From the NCBI RefSeq assembly GCF_009176305.1, contig NZ_BLAJ01000005.1, positions 372,001 to 436,000 on the forward strand: a stretch of DNA of 64,000 bases. The letters are read 5' to 3'. Both the position numbers and the translations under genes were made by a program. This stretch comes from Martinezella dioscoreae. Lineage in GTDB: Bacteria > Pseudomonadota > Alphaproteobacteria > Rhizobiales > Rhizobiaceae. The notes beneath the pieces were generated by a model. It had not been told where the DNA came from and did no database searches. It saw only the letters and a program-made list of their open reading frames with translations. This document shows, in pieces, positions 1-9,607 of this stretch. Each line of letters opens with the position of its first letter. Within the stretch, counting starts at the first letter, position 1.

Positions 1-13
1 CACGCGATACTTT

Positions 14-43
14 AAAACAAGGCTTTTAGCCTTGTTTTTTTTT
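14..43 (+). terminator. Rho-independent terminator, possibly bidirectional
   Basis: An 11-bp stem (14-24 with 28-38, core ACAAGGCT/AGCCTTGT) with a 3-nt loop runs into a T tract that reaches 43 on the plus strand. It would stop a plus-strand gene lying left of the window. The opposite strand has a shorter T run, so it may also end the minus-strand operon finishing at 227. I see no gene between it and 227. Confidence 0.75.
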
Positions 44-226
44 GCTTTCTCAGCTCAGCCTCGACGGTCCACGGATTTGCCCGAAACACTCGGCTCGTGC
101 TTCTGCTGAAATAATATACATAGACTGTAAATTCTTTGCTCCACGCTCATGACAAGCGTGTGACGAATTGATGGCGATCGCAAGGCACCCGCACTCCGGG
201 CACCTTTAATCTACAGCTGCCACAGA

Positions 227-502
227 TCACTTGTAGCTTGGAACGATCTGCGGAATGGAATCTATACTCAGCCCGAAATAACGCGAGGCGATATACCACG
301 CGCCATAAATAAGGGCCGATACCAGCGTTGTAGCAAGCACGACCCGCCAAGCACGAAATTTCGTCGGCGCACTTTCGACCGTACCCAGAATGACATGCTC
401 ATCCTCGGCCTGAGTACGCAAGCCAAAGGGCAGGACGGCGAAAAGCGTAATCCACCAGATGACGAAATAGACGGCGAAACCGGCGGCAATCTGCTGTGCC
501 AT
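227..502 (-). CDS. DUF1467 family small membrane protein
   Basis: A 91-residue protein with two predicted membrane helices (about residues 5-27 and 53-76) joined by a short polar loop. It resembles the DUF1467 family, an alphaproteobacterial family of unknown function usually found just after the methylmalonyl-CoA epimerase gene, as here. The start is supported by a GGGAG ribosome site ahead of the ATG. It lies 146 bp downstream of mce on the same strand and is probably the last gene of the nuo-birA-rnj-mce transcript. No catalytic motif is visible, and I infer no specific role. Confidence 0.8.
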   Translation of the reverse strand: MAQQIAAGFAVYFVIWWITLFAVLPFGLRTQAEDEHVILGTVESAPTKFRAWRVVLATTLVSALIYGAWYIASRYFGLSIDSIPQIVPSYK

Positions 503-648
503 TGTGCTCCCTTCGAGACGAGCCTGCTCGCCTCCTCCTCCAAACTGCTTATAGGGGCAAAGCAGTTGTCTTTCAAAGCGCCGATCAGCGCACTTAAAGC
601 AGATTCAGATTTTAGGCCAGTTCCGCCAAAAATCATCCGGCTCTGATG

Positions 649-1053
649 TCACACCTGCTCAAGCTCGATGAGCGTGCCGAAGAAATCCTTCGGATGCAGG
701 AAGAGTACAGGCTTGCCATGCGCGCCGATCTTAGGCTCGCCATTACCAAGCACGCGTGCACCGCTGGAAACCAGGTGATCGCGTGCCGCCAGGATATCCG
801 CAACTTCGTAACAGATATGGTGCATGCCGCCATCCGGGTTCTTGGCGAGGAAGGAGGCGATGGGCGAAGCCTCGCCCAGGGGCTCGAGCAGCTCCACCTT
901 GCTGTTCGGCAGCTCGACGAAAACCACGGTTACGCCATGCTCCGGCAAGGATTGTGGCGCGGATACAGTGGCGCCGAGCGTCTCGCGATAGGCTCGGGAA
1001 GCCATGGCGATATCGGGAACGGCGATCGCAATGTGATTGATGCGTCCCAACAT
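649..1053 (-). CDS. mce: Methylmalonyl-CoA epimerase
   Basis: This 134-residue protein is a full-length vicinal-oxygen-chelate (glyoxalase-fold) epimerase that interconverts (2R)- and (2S)-methylmalonyl-CoA, a step joining propionyl-CoA metabolism to succinyl-CoA. The N-terminal INHIAIAVPD motif supplies a metal-binding His (residue 7). The GGMHHICYEV motif gives the second His (about 78-79) and the C-terminal TLIELEQ the Glu (about 130). A GGAGGAGAGGG ribosome site precedes the ATG. The gene starts 24 bp after rnj on the same strand, so it is probably cotranscribed. A lactoylglutathione-lyase-like annotation is possible but less fitting given the length and motif spacing. Confidence 0.92.
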   Translation of the reverse strand: MLGRINHIAIAVPDIAMASRAYRETLGATVSAPQSLPEHGVTVVFVELPNSKVELLEPLGEASPIASFLAKNPDGGMHHICYEVADILAARDHLVSSGARVLGNGEPKIGAHGKPVLFLHPKDFFGTLIELEQV

Positions 1054-1077
1054 GACCCTCTCCTCCCCGCTCAGACC

Positions 1078-2751
1078 TCAGCCGCCGGTACGCGTGACGA
1101 ATACGGTCACGACCGGCTTCTTGCCCCAGCCCTGATTGGCGGCGGCACGCACCGCGCGGCGTACAGCCTCCTGCAGCATGTCCAGATCCTTGCGGCGCGC
1201 GCGCGGAATGCTCTCGATGGCACTGACAATGGCGTCGAAGAGCGTATCCTCCATCTCCTCGCCCTCGTCGTCATAGGCCGGCAGGCCGATCGGTACGAGA
1301 TCGGGATCGCCGACGATGTCATAACGGGCATCGAGCACGACATTGACGGCGACGTGGCCGACATAGGAGAGCTTCTTGCGCTCCCCGATGCCCATCTCGT
1401 CAAAATCGCCGATCAGAATACCGTCCTTGAAGATGCGCCCATGCGGCGCCTCGCCGATGACCTCGACGGGACCGGGCGCAAGGCGCACGACATCGCCGTT
1501 GCGCACCCGCGGCACGGGGGCAATGCCGCTCTGTTCGGCCAGTTCCTTATGGGCGGTCAGATGCGTCGCCTCGCCATGTACGGGGATAACGACCTTCGGG
1601 CGCGTCCACTCGTACATCTTCTGCAGTTCGTTGCGCCGGGGATGGCCGGAAACGTGCACGAGCGCTTCGGCATCCGTCACCACATGCACCCCCTGCTCGA
1701 TCAGGCCGTTCTTGATGTCCTGAATCGCCTTTTCATTGCCCGGAATGGCGCGCGAAGAAAAGACGACGATATCGCCAGCGGCCAGTGCGACATTGCGCAT
1801 CTCATCCCGGGAGAGCTTGGCAAGCGCTGCGCGCGGCTCGCCCTGGCTGCCGGTCAGGATGACCACGACCTTGTCGCGCGGGATATAGCCATACTCGTCT
1901 TCAGCGATGAAGGGTTTAATACCTTCCATAAGGCCGATATCGCGGGCGACGTCTACCACACGCTTCAGCGAGCTGCCGAGCAGCAGCACTTCGCGGCCGG
2001 CGGCTTCGGCAGCCTCGGCAATGGTACGGATGCGGCCGACATTCGAGGAGAAAGTGGTGATCGCTACCCTGCCCTCGGCATCCTCGATAATCTTGCGCAG
2101 GCTTTCCGAAACGTCCTTTTCCGAAGGCGAAACGCCATCACGCAAGGCGTTGGTGGAATCGCACATCAACGCCAGCACGCCTTCGTCCCCGAGCTGCCGG
2201 AAGCGGGTCTCATCGGTCAGCGGCCCAAGCGAGGGTTCGTGATCGATCTTCCAGTCGCCTGTATGGACGACATTACCGAGCGGCGTGCGGATCATCAGCG
2301 ACATCGGCTCGGGGATAGAGTGATTGACGGCCACGCCCTCGATCTCGAAAGGGCCGACATTGATGCGATCACCAGCCTTGAAGAGCGTCACCGGGATTTC
2401 ACCCATCGACTTCTCGTAATCGCGCTTGGCTTCAAGAAGGCCGGCGGTGAAGGCAGAGGCATAGATCGGAACATTCAGGCCCGGCCAAAGATCGTTCAAT
2501 GCGCCATAGTGATCCTCATGGGCATGGGTGATGATGATACCCTTGAGGTTCTTGCGTTCCTTGGCGAGGAAACGGATATCCGGCAGGACGAGATCGACGC
2601 CAGGCAGATCCGGCCCCGGGAAGGTGACGCCGCAATCGACCATGATCCACTGGCGCTGTTCCGCCGGGCCGTAGCCGTAGAGCGCGAGATTCATGCCGAT
2701 TTCACCGACGCCGCCGAGGGGCAGAAACACCAGTTCGTCTTGCTTCGCCAT
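1078..2751 (-). CDS. rnj: Ribonuclease J
   Basis: A 557-residue metallo-beta-lactamase / beta-CASP nuclease that degrades and matures RNA with both endonuclease and 5'-exonuclease activity in the known family. The zinc motif HAHEDH is at about residues 76-81, followed by the VNHSIPEP and HTGDWKIDHEP blocks, the beta-CASP domain (GSQGEPRAAL, SSRAIPGNE) and the VIPVHGEATHL motif. The ATG at 2751 follows a TGGGGATCAC ribosome site. Another in-frame ATG at 2766 overlaps the birA stop (TAATG) and would add five residues. The link to birA and the complex I operon is a common rhizobial arrangement and suggests coexpression, not a shared pathway. Confidence 0.93.
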   Translation of the reverse strand: MAKQDELVFLPLGGVGEIGMNLALYGYGPAEQRQWIMVDCGVTFPGPDLPGVDLVLPDIRFLAKERKNLKGIIITHAHEDHYGALNDLWPGLNVPIYASAFTAGLLEAKRDYEKSMGEIPVTLFKAGDRINVGPFEIEGVAVNHSIPEPMSLMIRTPLGNVVHTGDWKIDHEPSLGPLTDETRFRQLGDEGVLALMCDSTNALRDGVSPSEKDVSESLRKIIEDAEGRVAITTFSSNVGRIRTIAEAAEAAGREVLLLGSSLKRVVDVARDIGLMEGIKPFIAEDEYGYIPRDKVVVILTGSQGEPRAALAKLSRDEMRNVALAAGDIVVFSSRAIPGNEKAIQDIKNGLIEQGVHVVTDAEALVHVSGHPRRNELQKMYEWTRPKVVIPVHGEATHLTAHKELAEQSGIAPVPRVRNGDVVRLAPGPVEVIGEAPHGRIFKDGILIGDFDEMGIGERKKLSYVGHVAVNVVLDARYDIVGDPDLVPIGLPAYDDEGEEMEDTLFDAIVSAIESIPRARRKDLDMLQEAVRRAVRAAANQGWGKKPVVTVFVTRTGG

Positions 2752-2765
2752 GTGATCCCCAACCA

Positions 2766-3530
2766 TTATCTAAAGAAAACGTCGCCCGCCGCGATCGGCA
2801 TGATCCTGCCGTCCTCGGTTTCGAGCATCAACAAGCCATTATCATCGATTCCCGAGAAATGGCCCGAAATCGAGCGATCCGGCAAATTTACCGTGATCTT
2901 TTCCCCGATGCCGCATGCAAATTCGCGCCAACGCGCGGTGATCTCGCGAACACCCTTGCCGCGGTTCCAGACACCGAGCGCCTCGGCCATATCGGCGTAA
3001 AGATGGGCAAACAGCTCGTCCGGCGACACCATCGAGCCCTGCTGCCTGAGGCAGGTGACTGGATACATCGGATTGTCAGGCATGACTGCAATGTTGATGC
3101 CGATGCCGATGACCAGCGCATAACGCCCATCCGGCAAAGCCTCGCCTTCGATCAAAATACCGCAGGTCTTCTTGCGGCCGATCAGGATATCGTTCGGCCA
3201 TTTGATCTCTGCAGGTTCGGCGGCCAACGGCAGCACGCCGCGCACCGCCTGATGCACCGCGACCGCGACCGCGAGCGGCAGCGAGCCGAGGCGGTCCATC
3301 GGAGCGGGATCGATCAAAAGGAGAGATGCATAGAGATTGCCGGCTTCCGAAACCCAAGGGCGACCGCGGCGGCCGCGTCCACCCGTCTGACGCTCGGCGG
3401 TCACCCAAAGGTTCCCGGGATCGCCGGCACGTGCACGCTCGAGGCACACGCTATTCGTAGACGACGTCTCTTGAAGGGCATCGTGCCGGAAGTCGGCGAG
3501 CGACTTCCGGCTGTTCATGTCAGACGCCAT
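2766..3530 (-). CDS. birA: Biotin--[acetyl-CoA-carboxylase] ligase
   Basis: A 254-residue biotin protein ligase that activates biotin as biotinyl-AMP and transfers it to a carrier lysine. The GRGRRGRPW nucleotide/biotin loop is at about residues 51-59 and the catalytic KWPNDI motif at 110-115. The C-terminal domain is complete. The N-terminal helix-turn-helix of E. coli BirA is absent, so this is the monofunctional form and not a repressor. The ATG at 3530 overlaps the nuoN stop (TGATG), which suggests translational coupling; ATG 3518 is an alternative. No strong ribosome site is visible at either. Confidence 0.92.
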   Translation of the reverse strand: MASDMNSRKSLADFRHDALQETSSTNSVCLERARAGDPGNLWVTAERQTGGRGRRGRPWVSEAGNLYASLLLIDPAPMDRLGSLPLAVAVAVHQAVRGVLPLAAEPAEIKWPNDILIGRKKTCGILIEGEALPDGRYALVIGIGINIAVMPDNPMYPVTCLRQQGSMVSPDELFAHLYADMAEALGVWNRGKGVREITARWREFACGIGEKITVNLPDRSISGHFSGIDDNGLLMLETEDGRIMPIAAGDVFFR

Positions 3531-4972
3531 CAAAACAGTGTCGCAGCAGCGAGATCGGCCGCTCCGCCGATTGCACCGCCGAAGAAGACATAGGTGATGA
3601 CGAACAGGCCGGAGAGACCGAAGACGAGGCGCAGCGAACCGGCCGTGCGCGTGAATTCGTCCTTGGCTTCATCGAACCACATTACCTTGATGACGCGCAG
3701 ATAGTAGTAAGCGCCGACGACCGAGGCCAGAACGCCGATGATGGCGAGCGCATAGAGATGCGCCTGGATGGCGGCGACGAAGACGAAATACTTTCCGAAG
3801 AAGCCTGCGAGCGGCGGAATACCAGCCAGCGAGAACATCAGCGCCGTCAGAACGACCGCCATGAACGGATTCGTCGTGGAGAGGCCGGCGAGATCGTCGA
3901 TGCTTTCGACCTGACGGCCATCCTTGCGACGCATCGCCATGATGATGGCGAAGGAGCCGAGCGTCATGACCATATAGATGACCATATAGAGCATGACGCC
4001 GGATACGCCGGTCTTGGTACCGGCGGCGAGGCCGACGAGCGCATAGCCCATGTGACCGATCGACGAATAGGCCATCAGTCGCTTGAAATTGCGCTGACCG
4101 ATCGCAGCGAAGGAGCCGAGCAGCATCGAGGCGATCGAGATGAACACGATAATCTGCTGCCAGTCGGCGAGCACCGGATGGAAGGCGGTGACGACGATGC
4201 GGGTCAGGATCGCCATGGCGGCAACCTTCGGGGCAGCCGCAAAGAAAGCGGTAACCGGCGTCGGCGCACCTTCGTAAACGTCCGGCGTCCACATGTGAAA
4301 CGGCACGGCGGAGATCTTGAAGGCGAGGCCCGCAAGCACGAAGACCAGACCGAAGACGAGGCCGAGCGAACGGGTCTCGGCGCTGAGTGCAGTCGCGATC
4401 GCATCGAAGGTCGTGTGGCCGGTGAAGCCGTAAACCAGCGACATGCCATAGAGCAGCATACCGGAGGACAACGCGCCGAGCACGAAGTACTTCAGGCCAG
4501 CTTCGGTCGACTTGATGCTGTCGCGGTTGATGGCGGCCACGACGTAAAGGGCCAGCGACTGCAGTTCCAGCGACAGGTAGAGCGAGATCAGATCGTGTGC
4601 GGAGATCATCAGCAGAATGCCGAGGGTCGCGAGCACGAGCAGAACCGGGAACTCGAAGCGATCGAGCTGCTGCTCGCGCGCCTGGCCCATGCTGAGGAAC
4701 ATGGCGACGATCGAGCCGACCAGCGCGACGATCTTCATGAAGCGGGAGAAGCCATCGGCGAGATAGGCACCGCCATAGGCAAGCCCCTCGCCCGGCACGA
4801 AGATGATCCAGAGACCTGCCACCGCGAGGACCGCGATGGCAAGACCGGTGACCGTGGGTCCCGACCGCTCGCCCGAGAAGACGCCGATCATGAGCAACGC
4901 AAGCGCACCGACCGCGAGGATGAGCTCCGGAATGGAAAGATGCAGGCTTGCAAGAATTGTGTCAGCAGTCAT
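3530..4972 (-). CDS. nuoN: NADH-quinone oxidoreductase subunit N
   Basis: A 480-residue polytopic membrane protein, one of the three antiporter-like proton-pumping subunits of complex I. It carries the typical hydrophobic helices with buried charged residues (LYLSLELQSLALYV, KISAVPFHMWTPDVYEGAPTPVTAF, YSSIGHMGYALVGLA). It begins 18 bp after nuoM and ends in a TGATG overlap with birA, the last core nuo gene of the operon. Confidence 0.96.
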   Translation of the reverse strand: MTADTILASLHLSIPELILAVGALALLMIGVFSGERSGPTVTGLAIAVLAVAGLWIIFVPGEGLAYGGAYLADGFSRFMKIVALVGSIVAMFLSMGQAREQQLDRFEFPVLLVLATLGILLMISAHDLISLYLSLELQSLALYVVAAINRDSIKSTEAGLKYFVLGALSSGMLLYGMSLVYGFTGHTTFDAIATALSAETRSLGLVFGLVFVLAGLAFKISAVPFHMWTPDVYEGAPTPVTAFFAAAPKVAAMAILTRIVVTAFHPVLADWQQIIVFISIASMLLGSFAAIGQRNFKRLMAYSSIGHMGYALVGLAAGTKTGVSGVMLYMVIYMVMTLGSFAIIMAMRRKDGRQVESIDDLAGLSTTNPFMAVVLTALMFSLAGIPPLAGFFGKYFVFVAAIQAHLYALAIIGVLASVVGAYYYLRVIKVMWFDEAKDEFTRTAGSLRLVFGLSGLFVITYVFFGGAIGGAADLAAATLF

Positions 4973-4990
4973 GTCGAATAGGTCCCGTCA

Positions 4991-6502
4991 TCAATTCATC
5001 GACAGCGCAACATTCTGCGCAGCGTGCAGGGCAGCGGTATAATTGTTCACCAGCAGATCCACCGATGCCGCCGTGGCATCGAAAATCGGAGCCGGATAGA
5101 CGCCGAAGAGGATCGTCAAAGCGATCAGCGGATAGAGGATCAGCTGTTCACGCGGCGACAAATCCAAAAGCTTCTTCAGGTTTTCCTTTTCCAGCGCGCC
5201 GAAAATGACGCGGCGGTAGAGCCAGAGCGCGTAAGCCGCCGACAGGATCACACCGGTCGCGGCAAAGAGCGCAACCCACGTATTGGCGCGGAAGACGCCG
5301 ATCAGGGTCAGGAATTCGCCGATGAAGCCGGAGGTGCCGGGCAGACCGACATTGGCCATGGTGAAGACCATCATGGCGACGGCATATTTCGGCATGTTGT
5401 TGACCAAGCCGCCGTAAGCCGCGATCTCGCGGGTGTGGGTGCGGTCATAGATCACGCCGACGCAGAGGAAGAGCGCCCCCGAGACGATGCCGTGCGACAG
5501 CATCTGGAAGATCGCACCCTGGACGCCCTGCTGGTTGGCCGCGAAGATACCCATCGTCACGTAGCCCATGTGGGCGACCGACGAATAGGCGATCAGTTTC
5601 TTGATGTCGTCCTGCATCATCGCCACCAGCGAGGTGTAGATGATGGCGATGACCGAGAGTGCGAAGACGAGCGGAGCGAAATATTCCGAGGCGTTCGGGA
5701 ACATGCCGAGCGAGAAGCGGATGAGGCCGTAGCCGCCGAGCTTCAGGAGAACGCCTGCCAGGATGACCGAGCCTGCCGTCGGCGCCTGAACGTGTGCATC
5801 CGGAAGCCAGGTGTGAACCGGCCACATCGGCATCTTCACGGCGAAGGAGGCGAAGAAGGCGAGCCATAGCCAGGTCTGCAGCTGCGGCGGGAACTTGTAA
5901 GCGAGCAGCGTCGGGATGTCGGTCGTACCAGCCTGCCAGTACATCGCCATGATAGCGAGCAGCATCAGCACGGAGCCGAGCAGTGTGTAGAGGAAGAACT
6001 TGTAGCTGGCGTAGACGCGATCCTTGCCGCCCCAGACGCCGATGATCAGGAACATCGGGATGAGGCCGGCTTCGAAGAAGACGTAGAACAGCACGATGTC
6101 AAGCGACACGAACACGCCGATCATCATCGTCTCGAGGACGAGGAAGGCGATCATGTAGTCCTTCAGGCGCTTTTCGACCGAGAGCCAGCTCGCGAGCACG
6201 CAGAAGGGCATCAGGAAGGTCGACAGAATGACGAACAGCATGGAGATGCCGTCGACGCCCATGTGATAGCTGATGCCACTCGTCAGCCATTCATGCTTTT
6301 CGACGAGCTGGAAGCCAGGATTGGCGTTGTCGAACCAAATCCAGATGAAGAGCGACACGATGAAAGTGACGATAGTCGTCGCCAGCGAAATGTTCAGGAC
6401 ATTCCGGCGGCCGTTGGCGCCGTTCTCCTGCGTAAACAGCAGAAGGAGAACGCCGACCAGCGGCAGGAAGGTGACCGTTGAAAGAATGGGCCAATCGGTC
6501 AT
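4991..6502 (-). CDS. nuoM: NADH-quinone oxidoreductase subunit M
   Basis: A 503-residue antiporter-like subunit of the complex I membrane arm. Diagnostic segments include FEAGLIPMFLIIGVWG, KMPMWPVHTWLPDAHVQAPT and YSSVAHMGYVTMGIF, with the conserved Glu and Lys residues used in proton translocation. Length is normal for the family. Its ATG overlaps the nuoL stop codon (TGATG at 6502-6504), implying coupled translation so that the membrane subunits are made in step. Confidence 0.96.
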   Translation of the reverse strand: MTDWPILSTVTFLPLVGVLLLLFTQENGANGRRNVLNISLATTIVTFIVSLFIWIWFDNANPGFQLVEKHEWLTSGISYHMGVDGISMLFVILSTFLMPFCVLASWLSVEKRLKDYMIAFLVLETMMIGVFVSLDIVLFYVFFEAGLIPMFLIIGVWGGKDRVYASYKFFLYTLLGSVLMLLAIMAMYWQAGTTDIPTLLAYKFPPQLQTWLWLAFFASFAVKMPMWPVHTWLPDAHVQAPTAGSVILAGVLLKLGGYGLIRFSLGMFPNASEYFAPLVFALSVIAIIYTSLVAMMQDDIKKLIAYSSVAHMGYVTMGIFAANQQGVQGAIFQMLSHGIVSGALFLCVGVIYDRTHTREIAAYGGLVNNMPKYAVAMMVFTMANVGLPGTSGFIGEFLTLIGVFRANTWVALFAATGVILSAAYALWLYRRVIFGALEKENLKKLLDLSPREQLILYPLIALTILFGVYPAPIFDATAASVDLLVNNYTAALHAAQNVALSMN

Positions 6503-8496
6503 CAGAGGGAACTCCCGAGCATCATCCAGGTAACGAGGGCTGCGATACCGAGCAGCATCGCGAAGGCATAGTGATAAAGGTAGCCGGTCTGCAGGCGCAC
6601 GACGCGGTTGGTGACATCGACGACGCGGGCGGCGATGCCGTTCGGGCCGATGGTGTCGATGACCCCGATGTCGCCCTTCTTCCAGAGGAAGCGGCCAAGC
6701 GCCTTGGCGGAGCGGACGAAGAGGAAGTCATAGAGTTCGTCGAAGTACCACTTGTTCAGCAGGAACTCGTAGAGGACGCGCTGCTGCTGAGCGAGGCGGC
6801 GCGGCGTTTCCGGCGACCGGATGTAGAAGTACCAGGCGGTGACGAGGCCGAGGAGCATGGCGATGAAGGGGCTGAGCTCAACCCAGACAGGCGCATGTTC
6901 CATTTCCTCGAGGATCTTGTTGTCCGGGAGCGTGAACAGCGCATGCTTCCAGAATTCCTCGTAGGCGTGGCCGACGAAATCGGCGTTGAAATACATGCCC
7001 GCAGCAACGGCGCCGATCGCCAGCAGGTAAAGCGGGATCAGCATGACATTCGGCGATTCATGCACGTGGTGCATGACCTCGTGCGAAGCGCGCGGCTTGC
7101 CGAAGAAGGTCATAAAGATCAGGCGCCAGGAATAGAAGCTGGTAAACATCGCGGCGATGACCAGCAGCGTGAAGGCGAAGCCGGCGGCTGCGTTGTGCGA
7201 GGCGAAGGCTGCCAGGATGATCGCATCTTTCGACAGGAAGCCAGCGAAACCGATATGGGTCAGCGGAATGCCGACGCCGGTGATCGCCAGCGTGCCGATG
7301 ATCATCATCCAGAAGGTCTTCTGAATATGCGGGCGCAGGCCACCCATATGGCGCATGTCCTGCTCACCGTCAACGGCGTGAATGACCGAACCGGCGCAGA
7401 GGAAGAGCAGAGCCTTGAAGAAGGCGTGGGTGAAGAGATGGAAGATCGCAGCACCGTAAGCGCCGACGCCGAGGGCTACGAACATGTAGCCGAGCTGCGA
7501 ACAGGTCGAGTAAGCGATGACACGCTTGATGTCGTTCTGCACGAGGCCGACGGTCGCGGCGAAGAAGGCCGTGATCGCGCCGATGATGGTGACGAAGGTC
7601 AGCGCATCCGGCGACAGTTCGAAGATCGGCGACATGCGGGCGACGAGGAAGACGCCTGCGGTGACCATGGTTGCAGCATGGATGAGCGCCGAAACCGGCG
7701 TCGGGCCTTCCATGGCGTCCGGCAGCCAGGTGTGCAGCAGGAACTGCGCCGATTTACCCATCGCGCCCATGAAGAGCAGCAGGCAGACCGCCGTCAGCGC
7801 GTGGCCGCGATCGAGATGCATACCGAGGAAATTGAGCACGATATCGGTCGGCTGGCCGCCCTGCCCGGAAGCGAAGCTCTGCGCATTGCCGAAGATCACA
7901 TCGAAATTGATCGAGCCGAAGAGGACGAAGACGCCTGCGATGCCGAGAACGAAGCCGAAGTCGCCAACGCGGTTGACGATGAAGGCCTTCATCGCGGCGG
8001 CCGAAGCGGACGGCTTCTTGAACCAGAAGCCGATCAGCAGATAGGAGGCGAGACCGACGCCTTCCCAGCCGAAGAACATCTGGGCGAGGTTGTCGGAGGT
8101 CACCAGCATCAGCATGGCGAAGGTGAAGAGCGAGAGATAGGCGAAGAAGCGCGGACGATGCGGATCGTGATGCATGTATCCGATCGAATAGACGTGAACC
8201 AGAGTCGAAACCGAGTTCACGACGATCAGCATCACAGAGGTCAGCGTGTCGACGCGCAGCGCCCAGGAAACGTCGATGCCGCCGGACTGGATCCAGCGCA
8301 GGACTTCGACCTTGATCGGGCCATCAGTATGGCCAAGCGCCACCGTAAAGAAGACGATCCATGAAAGGACGGCCGCGATGATCATCAGGCCGGTGGTAAC
8401 ATATTCCGAAGCCTTGGCGCCGATCGCGCGGCCGAAAAGGCCGGCGATAACAGCGCCAATCAGGGGAAGAAAGACGATAGCCTTATATAAGAACAT
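6502..8496 (-). CDS. nuoL: NADH-quinone oxidoreductase subunit L
   Basis: A 664-residue distal antiporter-like subunit with the long C-terminal extension that forms the lateral helix along the membrane arm. Visible conserved segments: FFGWEGVGLASYLLIGFWF, KSAQFLLHTWLPDAMEGPT and YSTCSQLGYMFVALG. It follows nuoK by 7 bp and overlaps nuoM. Length and motifs match normal NuoL, with no sign of damage. Confidence 0.96.
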   Translation of the reverse strand: MFLYKAIVFLPLIGAVIAGLFGRAIGAKASEYVTTGLMIIAAVLSWIVFFTVALGHTDGPIKVEVLRWIQSGGIDVSWALRVDTLTSVMLIVVNSVSTLVHVYSIGYMHHDPHRPRFFAYLSLFTFAMLMLVTSDNLAQMFFGWEGVGLASYLLIGFWFKKPSASAAAMKAFIVNRVGDFGFVLGIAGVFVLFGSINFDVIFGNAQSFASGQGGQPTDIVLNFLGMHLDRGHALTAVCLLLFMGAMGKSAQFLLHTWLPDAMEGPTPVSALIHAATMVTAGVFLVARMSPIFELSPDALTFVTIIGAITAFFAATVGLVQNDIKRVIAYSTCSQLGYMFVALGVGAYGAAIFHLFTHAFFKALLFLCAGSVIHAVDGEQDMRHMGGLRPHIQKTFWMMIIGTLAITGVGIPLTHIGFAGFLSKDAIILAAFASHNAAAGFAFTLLVIAAMFTSFYSWRLIFMTFFGKPRASHEVMHHVHESPNVMLIPLYLLAIGAVAAGMYFNADFVGHAYEEFWKHALFTLPDNKILEEMEHAPVWVELSPFIAMLLGLVTAWYFYIRSPETPRRLAQQQRVLYEFLLNKWYFDELYDFLFVRSAKALGRFLWKKGDIGVIDTIGPNGIAARVVDVTNRVVRLQTGYLYHYAFAMLLGIAALVTWMMLGSSL

Positions 8497-8503
8497 AGCT
8501 TTA

Positions 8504-8812
8504 TCAGCCCTTCATCACGTTGACGTCTTCGACCGCGATCGAGCCGCGGTTACGGTAGAAGACGACGAGAATTGCAAGACCGATTGCAGCTTCAGCCGCA
8601 GCGACGGTCAAAATGAATAGCGCGAAAACCTGGCCGACGATGTCGTTGAGGAACGACGAGAAGGCGACCATGTTGATGTTGACGGCGAGCAAAATAAGCT
8701 CGACCGACATCAGGATGATGATGACATTCTTGCGGTTCAGAAAGATACCGAAGACGCCGAGCACGAAGAGGATGGCGCTAACCGTGAGGTAATGGGAAAG
8801 TCCGATGACCAT
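8504..8812 (-). CDS. nuoK: NADH-quinone oxidoreductase subunit K
   Basis: A 102-residue, three-helix complex I subunit homologous to mitochondrial ND4L. It has the two conserved membrane glutamates (in the SVELILLAVN segment and in the AAEAAIGLAI segment) needed for proton coupling. It lies 31 bp after nuoJ and 7 bp before nuoL, in the canonical J-K-L order. Confidence 0.95.
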   Translation of the reverse strand: MVIGLSHYLTVSAILFVLGVFGIFLNRKNVIIILMSVELILLAVNINMVAFSSFLNDIVGQVFALFILTVAAAEAAIGLAILVVFYRNRGSIAVEDVNVMKG

Positions 8813-8843
8813 GTTCTTGTTCCTTTGATCCTCGTGCCTCGCC

Positions 8844-9458
8844 TCAGACGCCCTGCCCCGGCTTGACCTTGACCACCTCGACGGCGGTCGCGGGCGTGCG
8901 GGCGACCTGTTGGGAAATGTTCTGGCGCTTGATGTGCGTGCGATGCTTCAGCGTCAGCACGATTGCGCCGATCATCGCGACCAGCAGAACGAGGCCAGCG
9001 ATCTCGAAGAAATAAACGTAATTGGTATAGAGCACATCGCCGAGGGCGGCGGTGTTCGTCCGCTGCGTCAGAGCCGGGATCGGCCTGGCGACGGTCTTGG
9101 CAACGGTCGGCGAGATGACGCTGCCGCCGATGACGACGATCAGTTCGGCCGCCAGGATAACGCCGATCAGCGCGCCGATCGGTGCGTATTCCAGAATGCC
9201 GGCCCTGAGCTCGGAGAAGTCGATATCGAGCATCATGACGACGAAGAGGAAGAGAACCGCCACGGCGCCGACATAAACGACCAGCAGGATCATCGCCAGG
9301 AACTCAGCCCCCATCAAGAGGAAGAGGCCGGCCGCGTTGAAGAAAACCAGGATGAGGAACAGGACCGAATGGACCGGATTCCGCGCCGAGATGACCATGA
9401 ACGCCGACGCCACAGCGACAAAGGCGAAGATATAGAAAAAAAGAGCCTGCAGACCCAT
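8844..9458 (-). CDS. nuoJ: NADH-quinone oxidoreductase subunit J
   Basis: A 204-residue membrane subunit (ND6 homologue) with five hydrophobic helices; the central helix VVYVGAVAVLFLFVVMML is the conserved pi-bulge segment. I chose the ATG at 9458 (MGLQALFFYIFAF) over an upstream in-frame start at 9539, because the extra N-terminus is polar and lacks conservation-type features. The 149 bp between nuoI and this start contains a short imperfect inverted repeat (9483-9489 with 9502-9508) and no gene. Confidence 0.94.
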   Translation of the reverse strand: MGLQALFFYIFAFVAVASAFMVISARNPVHSVLFLILVFFNAAGLFLLMGAEFLAMILLVVYVGAVAVLFLFVVMMLDIDFSELRAGILEYAPIGALIGVILAAELIVVIGGSVISPTVAKTVARPIPALTQRTNTAALGDVLYTNYVYFFEIAGLVLLVAMIGAIVLTLKHRTHIKRQNISQQVARTPATAVEVVKVKPGQGV

Positions 9459-9607
9459 GTTGGTGCCTTTTTCGTCTTCCCCCGGGCAGCCGGGAGTTTC
9501 CCTGCCCGATGGAGCTCGGCCGGACGACAGGTCCGACAAAACTCCGGTCTAGATTCAACCGCGACGGCGACAATCGGCCGCCCGTCGCGGCATATTCAGA
9601 ATTCCGC

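Noticed and set aside
646..3000. Very long plus-strand open frame opposite rnj, mce and birA
   Set aside because: It lies antisense to three clearly recognised genes, has no family pattern, and is the usual by-product of GC-rich codon use on the other strand.
6478..8364. 628-codon plus-strand frame opposite nuoL
   Set aside because: Antisense shadow of nuoL; the composition (excess His, Arg, Asp, Glu) mirrors membrane-protein codons read backwards.
9459..9607. Intergenic inverted repeats between nuoI and nuoJ considered as a dispersed rhizobial repeat
   Set aside because: The stems are short (7 bp) and I cannot compare copies within this window, so I do not assign a repeat family.
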